Assembly: GCF_038397775.1 (NCBI RefSeq) | Contig: NZ_CP151650.1 | Location: forward strand, 4,650,001-4,714,000 | Reading direction: 5' to 3' | DNA: 64,000 nt | Origin: Pseudomonas sp. RC10 | Lineage (GTDB): Bacteria > Pseudomonadota > Gammaproteobacteria > Pseudomonadales > Pseudomonadaceae | In this document: piece after piece, positions 31,071 to 38,367 of the stretch | How positions within the stretch are numbered: position 1 is the first letter of the stretch | Layout of the letters: each line of letters starts with the position of its first letter | Made by a program: the position numbers and the translations under genes | Notes under the pieces: generated by a model | The model's database searches: none | What the model was told of the DNA's origin: nothing | What the model saw: only the letters and a program-made list of their open reading frames with translations

Positions 31071-32012
31071 GTGAGCGCCGACTATCCACGCGACCTGATC
31101 GGTTACGGCCGTAACCCGCCCCACCCCCACTGGCCGGGCAATGCCCGTATCGCGTTGTCGTTCGTACTCAATTACGAAGAAGGCGGCGAGCGCAATATTC
31201 TGCACGGCGACAAGGAATCCGAGGCGTTCCTGTCCGAGATGGTCGCCGCCCAGCCGCTGCAAGGCCAGCGCAACATGAGCATGGAATCGCTGTACGAATA
31301 CGGCAGCCGTGCCGGGGTATGGCGCATCCTCAAGCTGTTCAAGCAATTCGACATTCCGCTGACCATCTTCGCCGTGGCCATGGCCGCCCAGCGTCACCCG
31401 GACGTGATCCGCGCGATGGTCGAGGCCGGTCACGAAATCTGCAGCCACGGCTACCGCTGGATCGATTATCAGAACATGGACGAGGCTCAGGAACGCGAGC
31501 ACATGCTCGAAGCGATCCGCATCCTCACCGAACTCACCGGCGAACGCCCGCTGGGCTGGTATACCGGTCGTACTGGCCCGAACACTCGACGCCTGGTGAT
31601 GGAAGAAGGCGGCTTTCTCTACGACTGCGACACCTATGACGACGACCTGCCCTACTGGGAGCCGAACAACAGCACCGGCAAGCCGCATCTGGTGATTCCG
31701 TACACCCTGGACACCAACGACATGCGCTTCACCCAAGTGCAGGGTTTCAACAAGGGCGACGACTTTTTCGACTACCTGAAAGACGCGTTCGACGTGCTCT
31801 ACGCCGAAGGGGTCGAGGCGCCGAAAATGCTTTCCATCGGCCTGCACTGCCGCCTGATCGGCCGCCCTGCCCGTCTGGCCTCGCTGCAACGTTTCCTCGA
31901 ATACGTCAAAGGCCACGAACAGGTGTGGTTCGCCCGCCGCGTGGAAATCGCCCGCCACTGGCACGACGTTCATCCCTTCACAAGCACCCCGTTGAAAGGA
32001 GCCGCCCAGTGA
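31071..32012 (+). CDS. puuE: Allantoinase PuuE
   Basis: A 313-aa polysaccharide-deacetylase-fold allantoinase starting with GTG 31071. It opens allantoin to allantoate. Landmarks are LSFVLNYEEGGE, GHEICSHGYRW and GWYTGRTGPNTRRLV, typical of PuuE and distinct from metal-dependent AllB. The stop overlaps the uraD start by 4 bases, so the two are translationally coupled. It is the first gene of puuE-uraD-alc. Confidence 0.96.
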   Translation: MSADYPRDLIGYGRNPPHPHWPGNARIALSFVLNYEEGGERNILHGDKESEAFLSEMVAAQPLQGQRNMSMESLYEYGSRAGVWRILKLFKQFDIPLTIFAVAMAAQRHPDVIRAMVEAGHEICSHGYRWIDYQNMDEAQEREHMLEAIRILTELTGERPLGWYTGRTGPNTRRLVMEEGGFLYDCDTYDDDLPYWEPNNSTGKPHLVIPYTLDTNDMRFTQVQGFNKGDDFFDYLKDAFDVLYAEGVEAPKMLSIGLHCRLIGRPARLASLQRFLEYVKGHEQVWFARRVEIARHWHDVHPFTSTPLKGAAQ

Positions 32013-32524
32013 GCCGTTTCCAGACCCTGACGCCCTCTTCCCTGAGCCGCGAAGCCTTCGTCGAAGCCTTCGCCGACATCTACGAGCATTCGCCCTGGGT
32101 CGCTGAAAAAGCCTATGACCTTGGCGATTTGCAAAGCCTCGACGACATCGAGACCCTGCACGCCCGTATGAGCGACATCCTGTTGAGCGCCGACCACGCC
32201 ACGCAACTGGCGCTGATCAACGCTCACCCGGACCTTGCCGGCAAAGCCGCCGTGCAAGGCCAACTGACCGAAGCCAGCACGAATGAACAGGCTGGCGCCG
32301 GTATCCACCAATGCACGGCTGAAGAGTTCGCACGCTTCACCGAGCTGAACGACGCCTACAAAGCGACGTTCGCGTTCCCCTTCATCATGGCGGTGAAAGG
32401 CAGCAACCGGCATCAGATCCTCGCGGCCTTCGAGACGCGCATTCACAACCCGGCCCAAACCGAGTTCGCCTGCGCCCTGGCCGAGATCAACAAGATCGCG
32501 ATGTTCCGCTTGCAGACGCTTTAA
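32009..32524 (+). CDS. uraD: OHCU decarboxylase
   Basis: A 171-aa enzyme that decarboxylates 2-oxo-4-hydroxy-4-carboxy-5-ureidoimidazoline to S-allantoin. The start is GTG 32009, overlapping the puuE stop, with AAAGGAG upstream. The family motif [11 protein letters not shown] (about residue 70) and the C-terminal [16 protein letters not shown] segment are present. Confidence 0.95.
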   Translation: MSRFQTLTPSSLSREAFVEAFADIYEHSPWVAEKAYDLGDLQSLDDIETLHARMSDILLSADHATQLALINAHPDLAGKAAVQGQLTEASTNEQAGAGIHQCTAEEFARFTELNDAYKATFAFPFIMAVKGSNRHQILAAFETRIHNPAQTEFACALAEINKIAMFRLQTL

Positions 32525-32567
32525 CCCTGACCATCCCCACGCCCCTTATCAAAGGCAGACAAAAAGA

Positions 32568-33563
32568 ATGAAAGCTTACGCCGTACCCTTCGAAAAATTC
32601 GTCAACCTGGCCGATGCCCGTCTGGGCACCAAGATCGTTTCCGTGACCGACGACTGGTTCGCCGACGCCAACCGCCTGTTCCAGCCCACCCCTGCGGTGT
32701 GGAAGGAAGGCGTGTTCGACGACAACGGCAAATGGATGGACGGCTGGGAATCGCGTCGCAAGCGTTTCGAAGGTTATGACAGCGCCGTGATCCGCCTGGG
32801 CGTGGCGGGTTCGATCAAGGGCGTGGACATCGACACCTCGTTCTTCACCGGCAACTACCCGCCGTCGGCCTCGCTGGAAGCCTGCTTCCTGGCCTCGGGC
32901 GAGCCGGATGAGAACACCGTGTGGACCGAAGTGCTGCCCGCCGTCGAGCTGAAAGGCGACAGCCACCACTACCACGAAATCGGCGACACCCAGGCCTACA
33001 GCCACCTGCGTTTCAACATCTACCCGGACGGCGGCGTGGCGCGTCTGCGCGTGTACGGCGTGCCGCACCGCGACTGGTCGGCGGTGGGCGACAACGAGCA
33101 AGTCGACCTGGTCGCCGTGTTGAACGGCGGTCGCGCCCTGGCCTGTTCCGACGAACACTTCGGCCGCATGAGCAACATCCTCAACCCGGGCCGTGGCGTG
33201 AACATGGGCGACGGCTGGGAAACCGCACGTCGCCGCACGCCGGGCAACGACTGGGTGATCGTCGCGCTGGGCCATGCCGGTGAAGTCGAGCAGATCGTCG
33301 TCGACACCCTGCACTTCAAGGGCAACTACCCGGACAGCTGCTCGATCCAGGGCGCATTCGTCAAAGGCGGCACCGACAGCCAGATCGAAACCCAGAGCCT
33401 GTTCTGGCGCGAACTGCTGCCGAGCCAGAAACTGGAGATGCACGCTGAACACACCTTCGTCGAGCAGATCAAGGCGCTCGGCCCGATCACCCACATCCGC
33501 CTGAACGTGTTCCCGGATGGTGGCGTGAGCCGCTTGCGGGTGTTGGGTAAGGTTGCCAAATAA
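32568..33563 (+). CDS. alc: Allantoicase
   Basis: A 331-aa enzyme hydrolysing allantoate to ureidoglycolate and urea. It has the two homologous beta-sandwich halves of the family, each with a [14 protein letters not shown] or [19 protein letters not shown] strand and an [17 protein letters not shown] / [17 protein letters not shown] strand. It follows uraD by 43 bases in one operon. Confidence 0.96.
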   Translation: MKAYAVPFEKFVNLADARLGTKIVSVTDDWFADANRLFQPTPAVWKEGVFDDNGKWMDGWESRRKRFEGYDSAVIRLGVAGSIKGVDIDTSFFTGNYPPSASLEACFLASGEPDENTVWTEVLPAVELKGDSHHYHEIGDTQAYSHLRFNIYPDGGVARLRVYGVPHRDWSAVGDNEQVDLVAVLNGGRALACSDEHFGRMSNILNPGRGVNMGDGWETARRRTPGNDWVIVALGHAGEVEQIVVDTLHFKGNYPDSCSIQGAFVKGGTDSQIETQSLFWRELLPSQKLEMHAEHTFVEQIKALGPITHIRLNVFPDGGVSRLRVLGKVAK

Positions 33564-33609
33564 CAGAGTGCCGTTCCCGCACTGATGCCGGAACGGACAC
33601 CCCATGAAT

Positions 33610-33700
33610 CTGTAGGAGTGAGCTTGCTCGCGATAGCGTCGGATCAGACAACACAGGCGTGACCGACATAACGCAATCGCGAGCAAGCTCACTCCTACAA
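33610..33700. repeat. REPIN (GTAGGAGTGAGCTTGCTCGCGAT type)
   Basis: Inverted pair between alc and allA, within what otherwise looks like one operon; it might stabilise or attenuate the mRNA. Confidence 0.9.
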
Positions 33701-33734
33701 ATGACCCGTCAATCAAGAGAACAGAAGAACCCGC

Positions 33735-34235
33735 ATGCGCACACTGATTATCGAGCCGTTGACCAAAGAAGCCTTCGCCCCTTTCGGTGATGTCATCGAA
33801 ACCGATGGCAGCGATCATTTCATGATCAACAACGGCTCGACCATGCGCTTTCACAAGCTGGCGACCGTGGAAACGGCGACGCCGGAGGATCACGCGATCA
33901 TCAGCATCTTCCGCGCCGACGCGCTGGAGATGCCGCTGACCGTGCGCATGCTGGAGCGGCATCCGCTGGGCAGTCAGGCGTTCATACCGCTGCTCGGCAA
34001 CCCTTTTCTGGTCGTGGTCGCGCCACTTGGCGATGCACCTGAACCGGAGCTGACCCGCGCCTTCCTCACCAACGGCAGGCAGGGTGTCAATTACCATCGC
34101 GGCGTCTGGCACCACCCGGTGCTGACGATCGAAAAGCGGGATGACTTCCTGGTGGTTGATCGCAGTGGCAGTGGCAATAACTGCGATGAGCATTTCTTCG
34201 AAGAGAGTCAGATGATGATTCTCGATCCCCACTAA
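33735..34235 (+). CDS. allA: Ureidoglycolate lyase
   Basis: A 166-aa cupin-type enzyme splitting ureidoglycolate into glyoxylate and urea. Motifs include PFGDVIETDG, the ERHPLGSQAFIPL strand and GVWHHPVLTI. It follows alc and precedes puuD in the same direction. Confidence 0.95.
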   Translation: MRTLIIEPLTKEAFAPFGDVIETDGSDHFMINNGSTMRFHKLATVETATPEDHAIISIFRADALEMPLTVRMLERHPLGSQAFIPLLGNPFLVVVAPLGDAPEPELTRAFLTNGRQGVNYHRGVWHHPVLTIEKRDDFLVVDRSGSGNNCDEHFFEESQMMILDPH

Positions 34236-34285
34236 TAAGAAGGGCCTAAGCGTCCGCCAGTGACGACAGGCAAACGGTAAAGACT

Positions 34286-35599
34286 GTGGCTGCACATCTG
34301 ATGGAATGGCTGAATCTGGGCGTGCGCTGGATTCACATGATCGTCGGGATCGCCTGGATTGGCGCATCCTTTTACTTCGTCTGGCTGGAGAACAACCTCA
34401 ACCGCGCCAACCCGCGCGACGGGCTGTCCGGTGACCTGTGGGCGATCCACGGCGGCGGGATCTACCACCTGGAAAAATACAAGCTGGCCCCACCGACCAT
34501 GCCGGACAACCTGCACTGGTTCAAATGGGAAGCCTACTGGACCTGGATGTCGGGCATCGTGCTGTTGTGCATCGTGTTCTATTCCAACCCCACCCTTTAC
34601 CTGCTGGCCCCCGGCAGCACCTTGAGCGGCGGCGAAGGCATCGCCATCGGCGTCGGCGCGCTGATCGCCAGTTGGTTCATCTACGACCTGCTCTGCGACT
34701 CCCCGCTGGGCAAGCGTCCTGGCCTGTTGGGGCTGGTGCTGTTCGTGCTGGTCATCGGCGCCTGCTACGGCTTCAGCCAAGTGTTCAGCGGTCGCGGGGC
34801 GTACCTGCACACCGGTGCAATCATTGGCACCATCATGGTCGGCAACGTGTTCCGCATCATCATGCCCGCCCAGCGCGCACTGGTAGCGGCCATCGCCGAG
34901 AACCGCACACCGGACCCGACCCTGCCCGCCAAAGGCCTGCTGCGTTCGCGTCACAACAACTACTTCACCCTGCCCGTGCTGTTCATCATGATCAGCAACC
35001 ACTTCCCGAGCACCTACGGCAGTCAGTACAACTGGCTGATCCTGGCGGCCATCGCGGTATGTGCGGTACTGGTGCGTCACTACTTCAACACCCGTCACGA
35101 CAGCCACAAATTTGCATGGGCCTTGCCGGTCGGCGCACTGGGCATGATCTGCCTGGCCTACGTGACAGGGCCTGCGCAAGTGCCGCGCGGTCCAGACGTC
35201 GCGGCGAACATCCAGTATCAGCCGCTGCCCGGTACGGCAATTGGCGGACACCGTGCCGACGAGCCGAAACCTGAAGTCGCTCCCGCTCCGGCCCCCGCTG
35301 CGCCTGCGGCTCCCGCCCAAGCGAGCAACAGCGGTGGCGTGGATTTCGACAAGGTGCACAGCGTGATTCAGGAACGCTGCGCGGTCTGCCACTCGGCCAA
35401 ACCGACCAGCCCGCTGTTCAGCAGCGCGCCGGCCGGGATCATGTTCGACACCCCGCAACAGATCCAGCAACTCGCCCCGCGCATCCAGGCCCAGGCCGTG
35501 ACCGCGCAAATCATGCCGCTGGGCAACATCACCCAGATGACCCAGCAAGAGCGTGATTTGCTGGGGCAATGGATCGACAAGGGGGCGCAGACGAATTGA
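34286..35599 (+). CDS. puuD: Membrane urate oxidase PuuD with cytochrome c tail
   Basis: A 437-aa inner-membrane urate hydroxylase starting with GTG 34286. Eight or so hydrophobic segments begin with WIHMIVGIAWIGASFYFVWLE, followed by the signature HGGGIYHLEKYK. An Ala/Pro-rich linker (about 335-355) leads to a periplasmic cytochrome c domain with CAVCH heme attachment and a distal Met in QIMPLG. PuuD replaces soluble uricase; electrons probably enter the respiratory chain. The adjacent ccm operon 20 kb away supplies heme ligation. Confidence 0.95.
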   Translation: MAAHLMEWLNLGVRWIHMIVGIAWIGASFYFVWLENNLNRANPRDGLSGDLWAIHGGGIYHLEKYKLAPPTMPDNLHWFKWEAYWTWMSGIVLLCIVFYSNPTLYLLAPGSTLSGGEGIAIGVGALIASWFIYDLLCDSPLGKRPGLLGLVLFVLVIGACYGFSQVFSGRGAYLHTGAIIGTIMVGNVFRIIMPAQRALVAAIAENRTPDPTLPAKGLLRSRHNNYFTLPVLFIMISNHFPSTYGSQYNWLILAAIAVCAVLVRHYFNTRHDSHKFAWALPVGALGMICLAYVTGPAQVPRGPDVAANIQYQPLPGTAIGGHRADEPKPEVAPAPAPAAPAAPAQASNSGGVDFDKVHSVIQERCAVCHSAKPTSPLFSSAPAGIMFDTPQQIQQLAPRIQAQAVTAQIMPLGNITQMTQQERDLLGQWIDKGAQTN

Positions 35600-35649
35600 T
35601 GTAAGGGGGCGTCGCTTAATGCCCCGGATCTGCCTGATGTCGCCGATCC

Positions 35650-35740
35650 CTGTAGGAGTGAGCTTGCTCGCGATCGCGGTCTGACAGTTTCATCATTGTC
35701 GACTGACTCACCGCCATCGCGAGCAAGCTCACTCCTACAG
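35650..35740. repeat. REPIN (GTAGGAGTGAGCTTGCTCGCGAT type)
   Basis: Inverted pair between puuD and the urate/xanthine permease gene. Confidence 0.9.
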
Positions 35741-35818
35741 GGGCGTGTTTGCCGAAGTCGAGGTTCCACCGCCCAGCCGCAACGGGCGTACTCAAAAATA
35801 AGAACAATGAGGTGTTGC

Positions 35819-37174
35819 ATGTCCGAGTCAACTCACGCGCGCATCCCTGCTGCGCCACCACGACAGCCCCTGCCACTGATGCAACTGATTCTGGTCGGCC
35901 TGCAACACGTCCTGTTGATGTACGGGGGTGCCGTTGCGGTGCCGCTGATCATCGGCCAGGCCGCCGGCCTCTCCCGTGAAGAAATCGCCTTTTTGATCAA
36001 CGCCGATCTGCTGGTCGCGGGCATCGCGACGGTCGTGCAATCGTTCGGCATCGGTCCCTTGGGCATTCGCATGCCGATCATGATGGGCGCCAGCTTCGCG
36101 GCGGTCGGCAGCATGGTCGCCATGGCGGGCATGCAGGGCGTGGGCTTGCCGGGGATCTTCGGCGCGACCATCGTTGCCGGTTTCTTCGGCATGCTGATCG
36201 CGCCGTTCATGTCGAAAATCGTGCGCTTTTTTCCGCCCTTGGTGACCGGCACGGTGATCACCTCCATCGGCTTGTCGTTGTTCCCCGTCGCCGTGAATTG
36301 GGCGGGCGGCGGTAGCAAGGCGGTGAGTTTCGGTGACCCGCTTTACCTGGGCGTTGCGGCGCTGGTGCTGCTGACCATCCTGCTGATCAACCGCTTCATG
36401 CGCGGCTTCTGGGTCAACATTTCGGTGCTGATCGGCATGGGCCTGGGCTACATCCTTTCAGGCTTCATCGGCATGGTGGATTTGAGCGGTCTGGCTCAGG
36501 CGGACTGGGTGAAAGTGGTCACGCCGATGCACTTCGGTATGCCGACCTTCAGCCTCGCGCCGATCCTCTCGATGTGTCTCGTGGTGGTGATCATCTTCGT
36601 CGAGTCCACCGGGATGTTCCTGGCGCTGGGCAAGATCACCGACCGCGAAGTCACGCCGGGCATGCTGCGTCGCGGTTTGCTGTGCGACGCGGCCGCGTCC
36701 TTTCTCGCCGGTTTCCTCAACACGTTCACCCACTCCTCGTTCGCGCAGAACATCGGCCTGGTGCAAATGACCGGCGTGCGCTGCCGTTCGGTGACCATGG
36801 TCGCGGGCGGCTTTCTGGTGTTGCTGAGCCTGCTGCCGAAAGCGGCCTATCTGGTGGCCTCGATTCCGCCAGCGGTGCTGGGCGGCGCGGCGATTGCCAT
36901 GTTCGGGATGGTTGCGGCGACCGGCATCAAGATTCTTCAGGAGGCCGACATCTCGGATCGTCGCAATCAACTGCTGGTGGCGGTGAGCATCGGCATGGGC
37001 CTGATCCCGGTCGTCCGGCCGGAGTTCTTCAGCCAGTTGCCGCACTGGATGGGGCCCATCACCCACAGCGGCATTGCCATGGCGACCTTGAGCGCCGTGC
37101 TGCTGAACCTGCTGTTCAACGTGCTGGGCGGTGCGGAGCGTGCCGCGATGGCCGGGCCGGTGCACTCGCACTAA
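35819..37174 (+). CDS. NCS2 xanthine/urate permease
   Basis: A 451-aa symporter of the NCS2/NAT family, start ATG 35819 (MSESTHARIP) with a GAGGT ribosome-binding site. About 12-14 membrane helices. The NAT signature QNIGLVQMTG, the NAT helix GLQHVLLMYGGAVAVPLIIG and the FVESTGMFLALGKITDREV segment resemble UacT/XanQ-type urate and xanthine carriers. Its position after puuD supports urate import. Confidence 0.92.
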   Translation: MSESTHARIPAAPPRQPLPLMQLILVGLQHVLLMYGGAVAVPLIIGQAAGLSREEIAFLINADLLVAGIATVVQSFGIGPLGIRMPIMMGASFAAVGSMVAMAGMQGVGLPGIFGATIVAGFFGMLIAPFMSKIVRFFPPLVTGTVITSIGLSLFPVAVNWAGGGSKAVSFGDPLYLGVAALVLLTILLINRFMRGFWVNISVLIGMGLGYILSGFIGMVDLSGLAQADWVKVVTPMHFGMPTFSLAPILSMCLVVVIIFVESTGMFLALGKITDREVTPGMLRRGLLCDAAASFLAGFLNTFTHSSFAQNIGLVQMTGVRCRSVTMVAGGFLVLLSLLPKAAYLVASIPPAVLGGAAIAMFGMVAATGIKILQEADISDRRNQLLVAVSIGMGLIPVVRPEFFSQLPHWMGPITHSGIAMATLSAVLLNLLFNVLGGAERAAMAGPVHSH

Positions 37175-37533
37175 TCGTGGGTGCCCTGTTTTAGACGCAC
37201 CGCTCTTTTGCAGCGCACTTGAGCGATGCGGCGCGAGTCAGTATCCTCCGCCGCCGCTCGACCGCGCCTCGAAAAACAGGGCTTGACCACCCGCACACAA
37301 TAATCTGACCGAACGGCCAAGTTGCCGTCCAGCCGCGCCTCGCTCGAAAAATCATGGAATCGACTGTTTTCAATGACAGACGACGAGACTTTTTTGTCTT
37401 TTTTCAGAGGGTTGGCGTAGAGATTGCTATCTGTAAAAAGTTGATCAGTTGGACAACTAAAGCAGCAAAGAAAGGCGCCAAGACAGAGCGCCAAATCACC
37501 GCAACACCGACTTTGAACCCAAGGGAGTACCGC
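37175..37533. other. Permease/Tsx-like intergenic region
   Basis: A 359-base gap with no gene. It carries a sigma-54-like promoter at 37413 before the channel gene and no REPIN. Confidence 0.5.
37413..37428 (+). promoter_or_regulatory. Candidate sigma-54 promoter for the Tsx-like gene
   Basis: TGGCGTA-GAGA-TTGCT has the invariant GG and GC with correct spacing and a perfect TTGCT -12 element. It lies about 105 bases upstream of ATG 37534. Confidence 0.5.
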
Positions 37534-38322
37534 ATGAACCGTTCGCTTTCCAGCCTGTTCGCCGCCAGTAGCCTGCTGGCCGCCACCCCCGCGATGTCTG
37601 GCGATTTGTTGCAATGGCAGAGCAACAGCCTGACGTATCTGTACGGCCAGAATTTCGAGGTCAACCCGGATACCCAGCAGACCTTTACCTTCGAACACGC
37701 AGACGGCTGGAAATACGGCGACAACTTCCTGTTCGTCGACAACATCTTCTACAACGGCAAGAAAGATCCGGGCGTGGGCAACAACACGCTGTACGGCGAG
37801 TTCTCCCCTCGCCTGTCGCTGGGCAAGATCTTCGACCAGAAATTCGAGCTCGGCCCGATCAAGGACGTGCTGTTGGCCGGGACTTACGAGTTTGGTGAAG
37901 GCGACGTCGAGTCGTACCTGATCGGCCCCGGCTTTGACCTGAACATCCCCGGTTTCGACTACTTCCAGCTCAATTTCTACAAGCGCTACAACGATGGCCA
38001 CCGTGCCGGTTATGGCGCCTGGCAGATCACCCCGGTCTGGTCGTACACCATTCCCGTGGGCAAGTCGGACATTTTGATCGACGGTTTCATGGACTGGGTC
38101 GTGGACAACAAACAGTCCAATACCAAAGGCGACTACCACTCCAACCTGCACTTCAACCCCCAGATCAAATACGACCTGGGCAAGGCGATGAACTTGCCGG
38201 AGCGGCAGTTGTACGTGGGGATCGAGTATGACTACTGGACCAACAAGTACGGGATCAACGACACCCGGTATTTCGATACGGACCAGAACACGGCGAGTTT
38301 GTTGGTGAAGGTGTTTTTTTAA
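37534..38322 (+). CDS. Tsx/OmpK-family nucleoside channel
   Basis: A 262-aa outer-membrane beta-barrel. ATG 37534 starts a signal peptide (MNRSLSSLFAASSLLAATPAM) and is preceded by AAGGGAG. The mature part has alternating aromatic strands such as LTYLYGQNFEVNP, a GPGFDLNIPGFDYFQ strand and the C-terminal LVKVFF ending with a terminal Phe, as in the Tsx-like family (nucleoside-specific channel). It is the last gene of the purine island and probably lets purines or nucleosides into the periplasm. Confidence 0.9.
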   Translation: MNRSLSSLFAASSLLAATPAMSGDLLQWQSNSLTYLYGQNFEVNPDTQQTFTFEHADGWKYGDNFLFVDNIFYNGKKDPGVGNNTLYGEFSPRLSLGKIFDQKFELGPIKDVLLAGTYEFGEGDVESYLIGPGFDLNIPGFDYFQLNFYKRYNDGHRAGYGAWQITPVWSYTIPVGKSDILIDGFMDWVVDNKQSNTKGDYHSNLHFNPQIKYDLGKAMNLPERQLYVGIEYDYWTNKYGINDTRYFDTDQNTASLLVKVFF

Positions 38323-38335
38323 AGCGTCGGTGGGC

Positions 38336-38356
38336 GTGCGAGTGATTGACTCGCAC
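38336..38356. terminator. Possible bidirectional hairpin between Tsx-like and TccC genes
   Basis: GTGCGAGT-GATTG-ACTCGCAC is a perfect 8-base stem between convergent genes but lacks a long T run, so termination is uncertain. Confidence 0.4.
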
Positions 38357-38367
38357 CCCTTCAAGGA

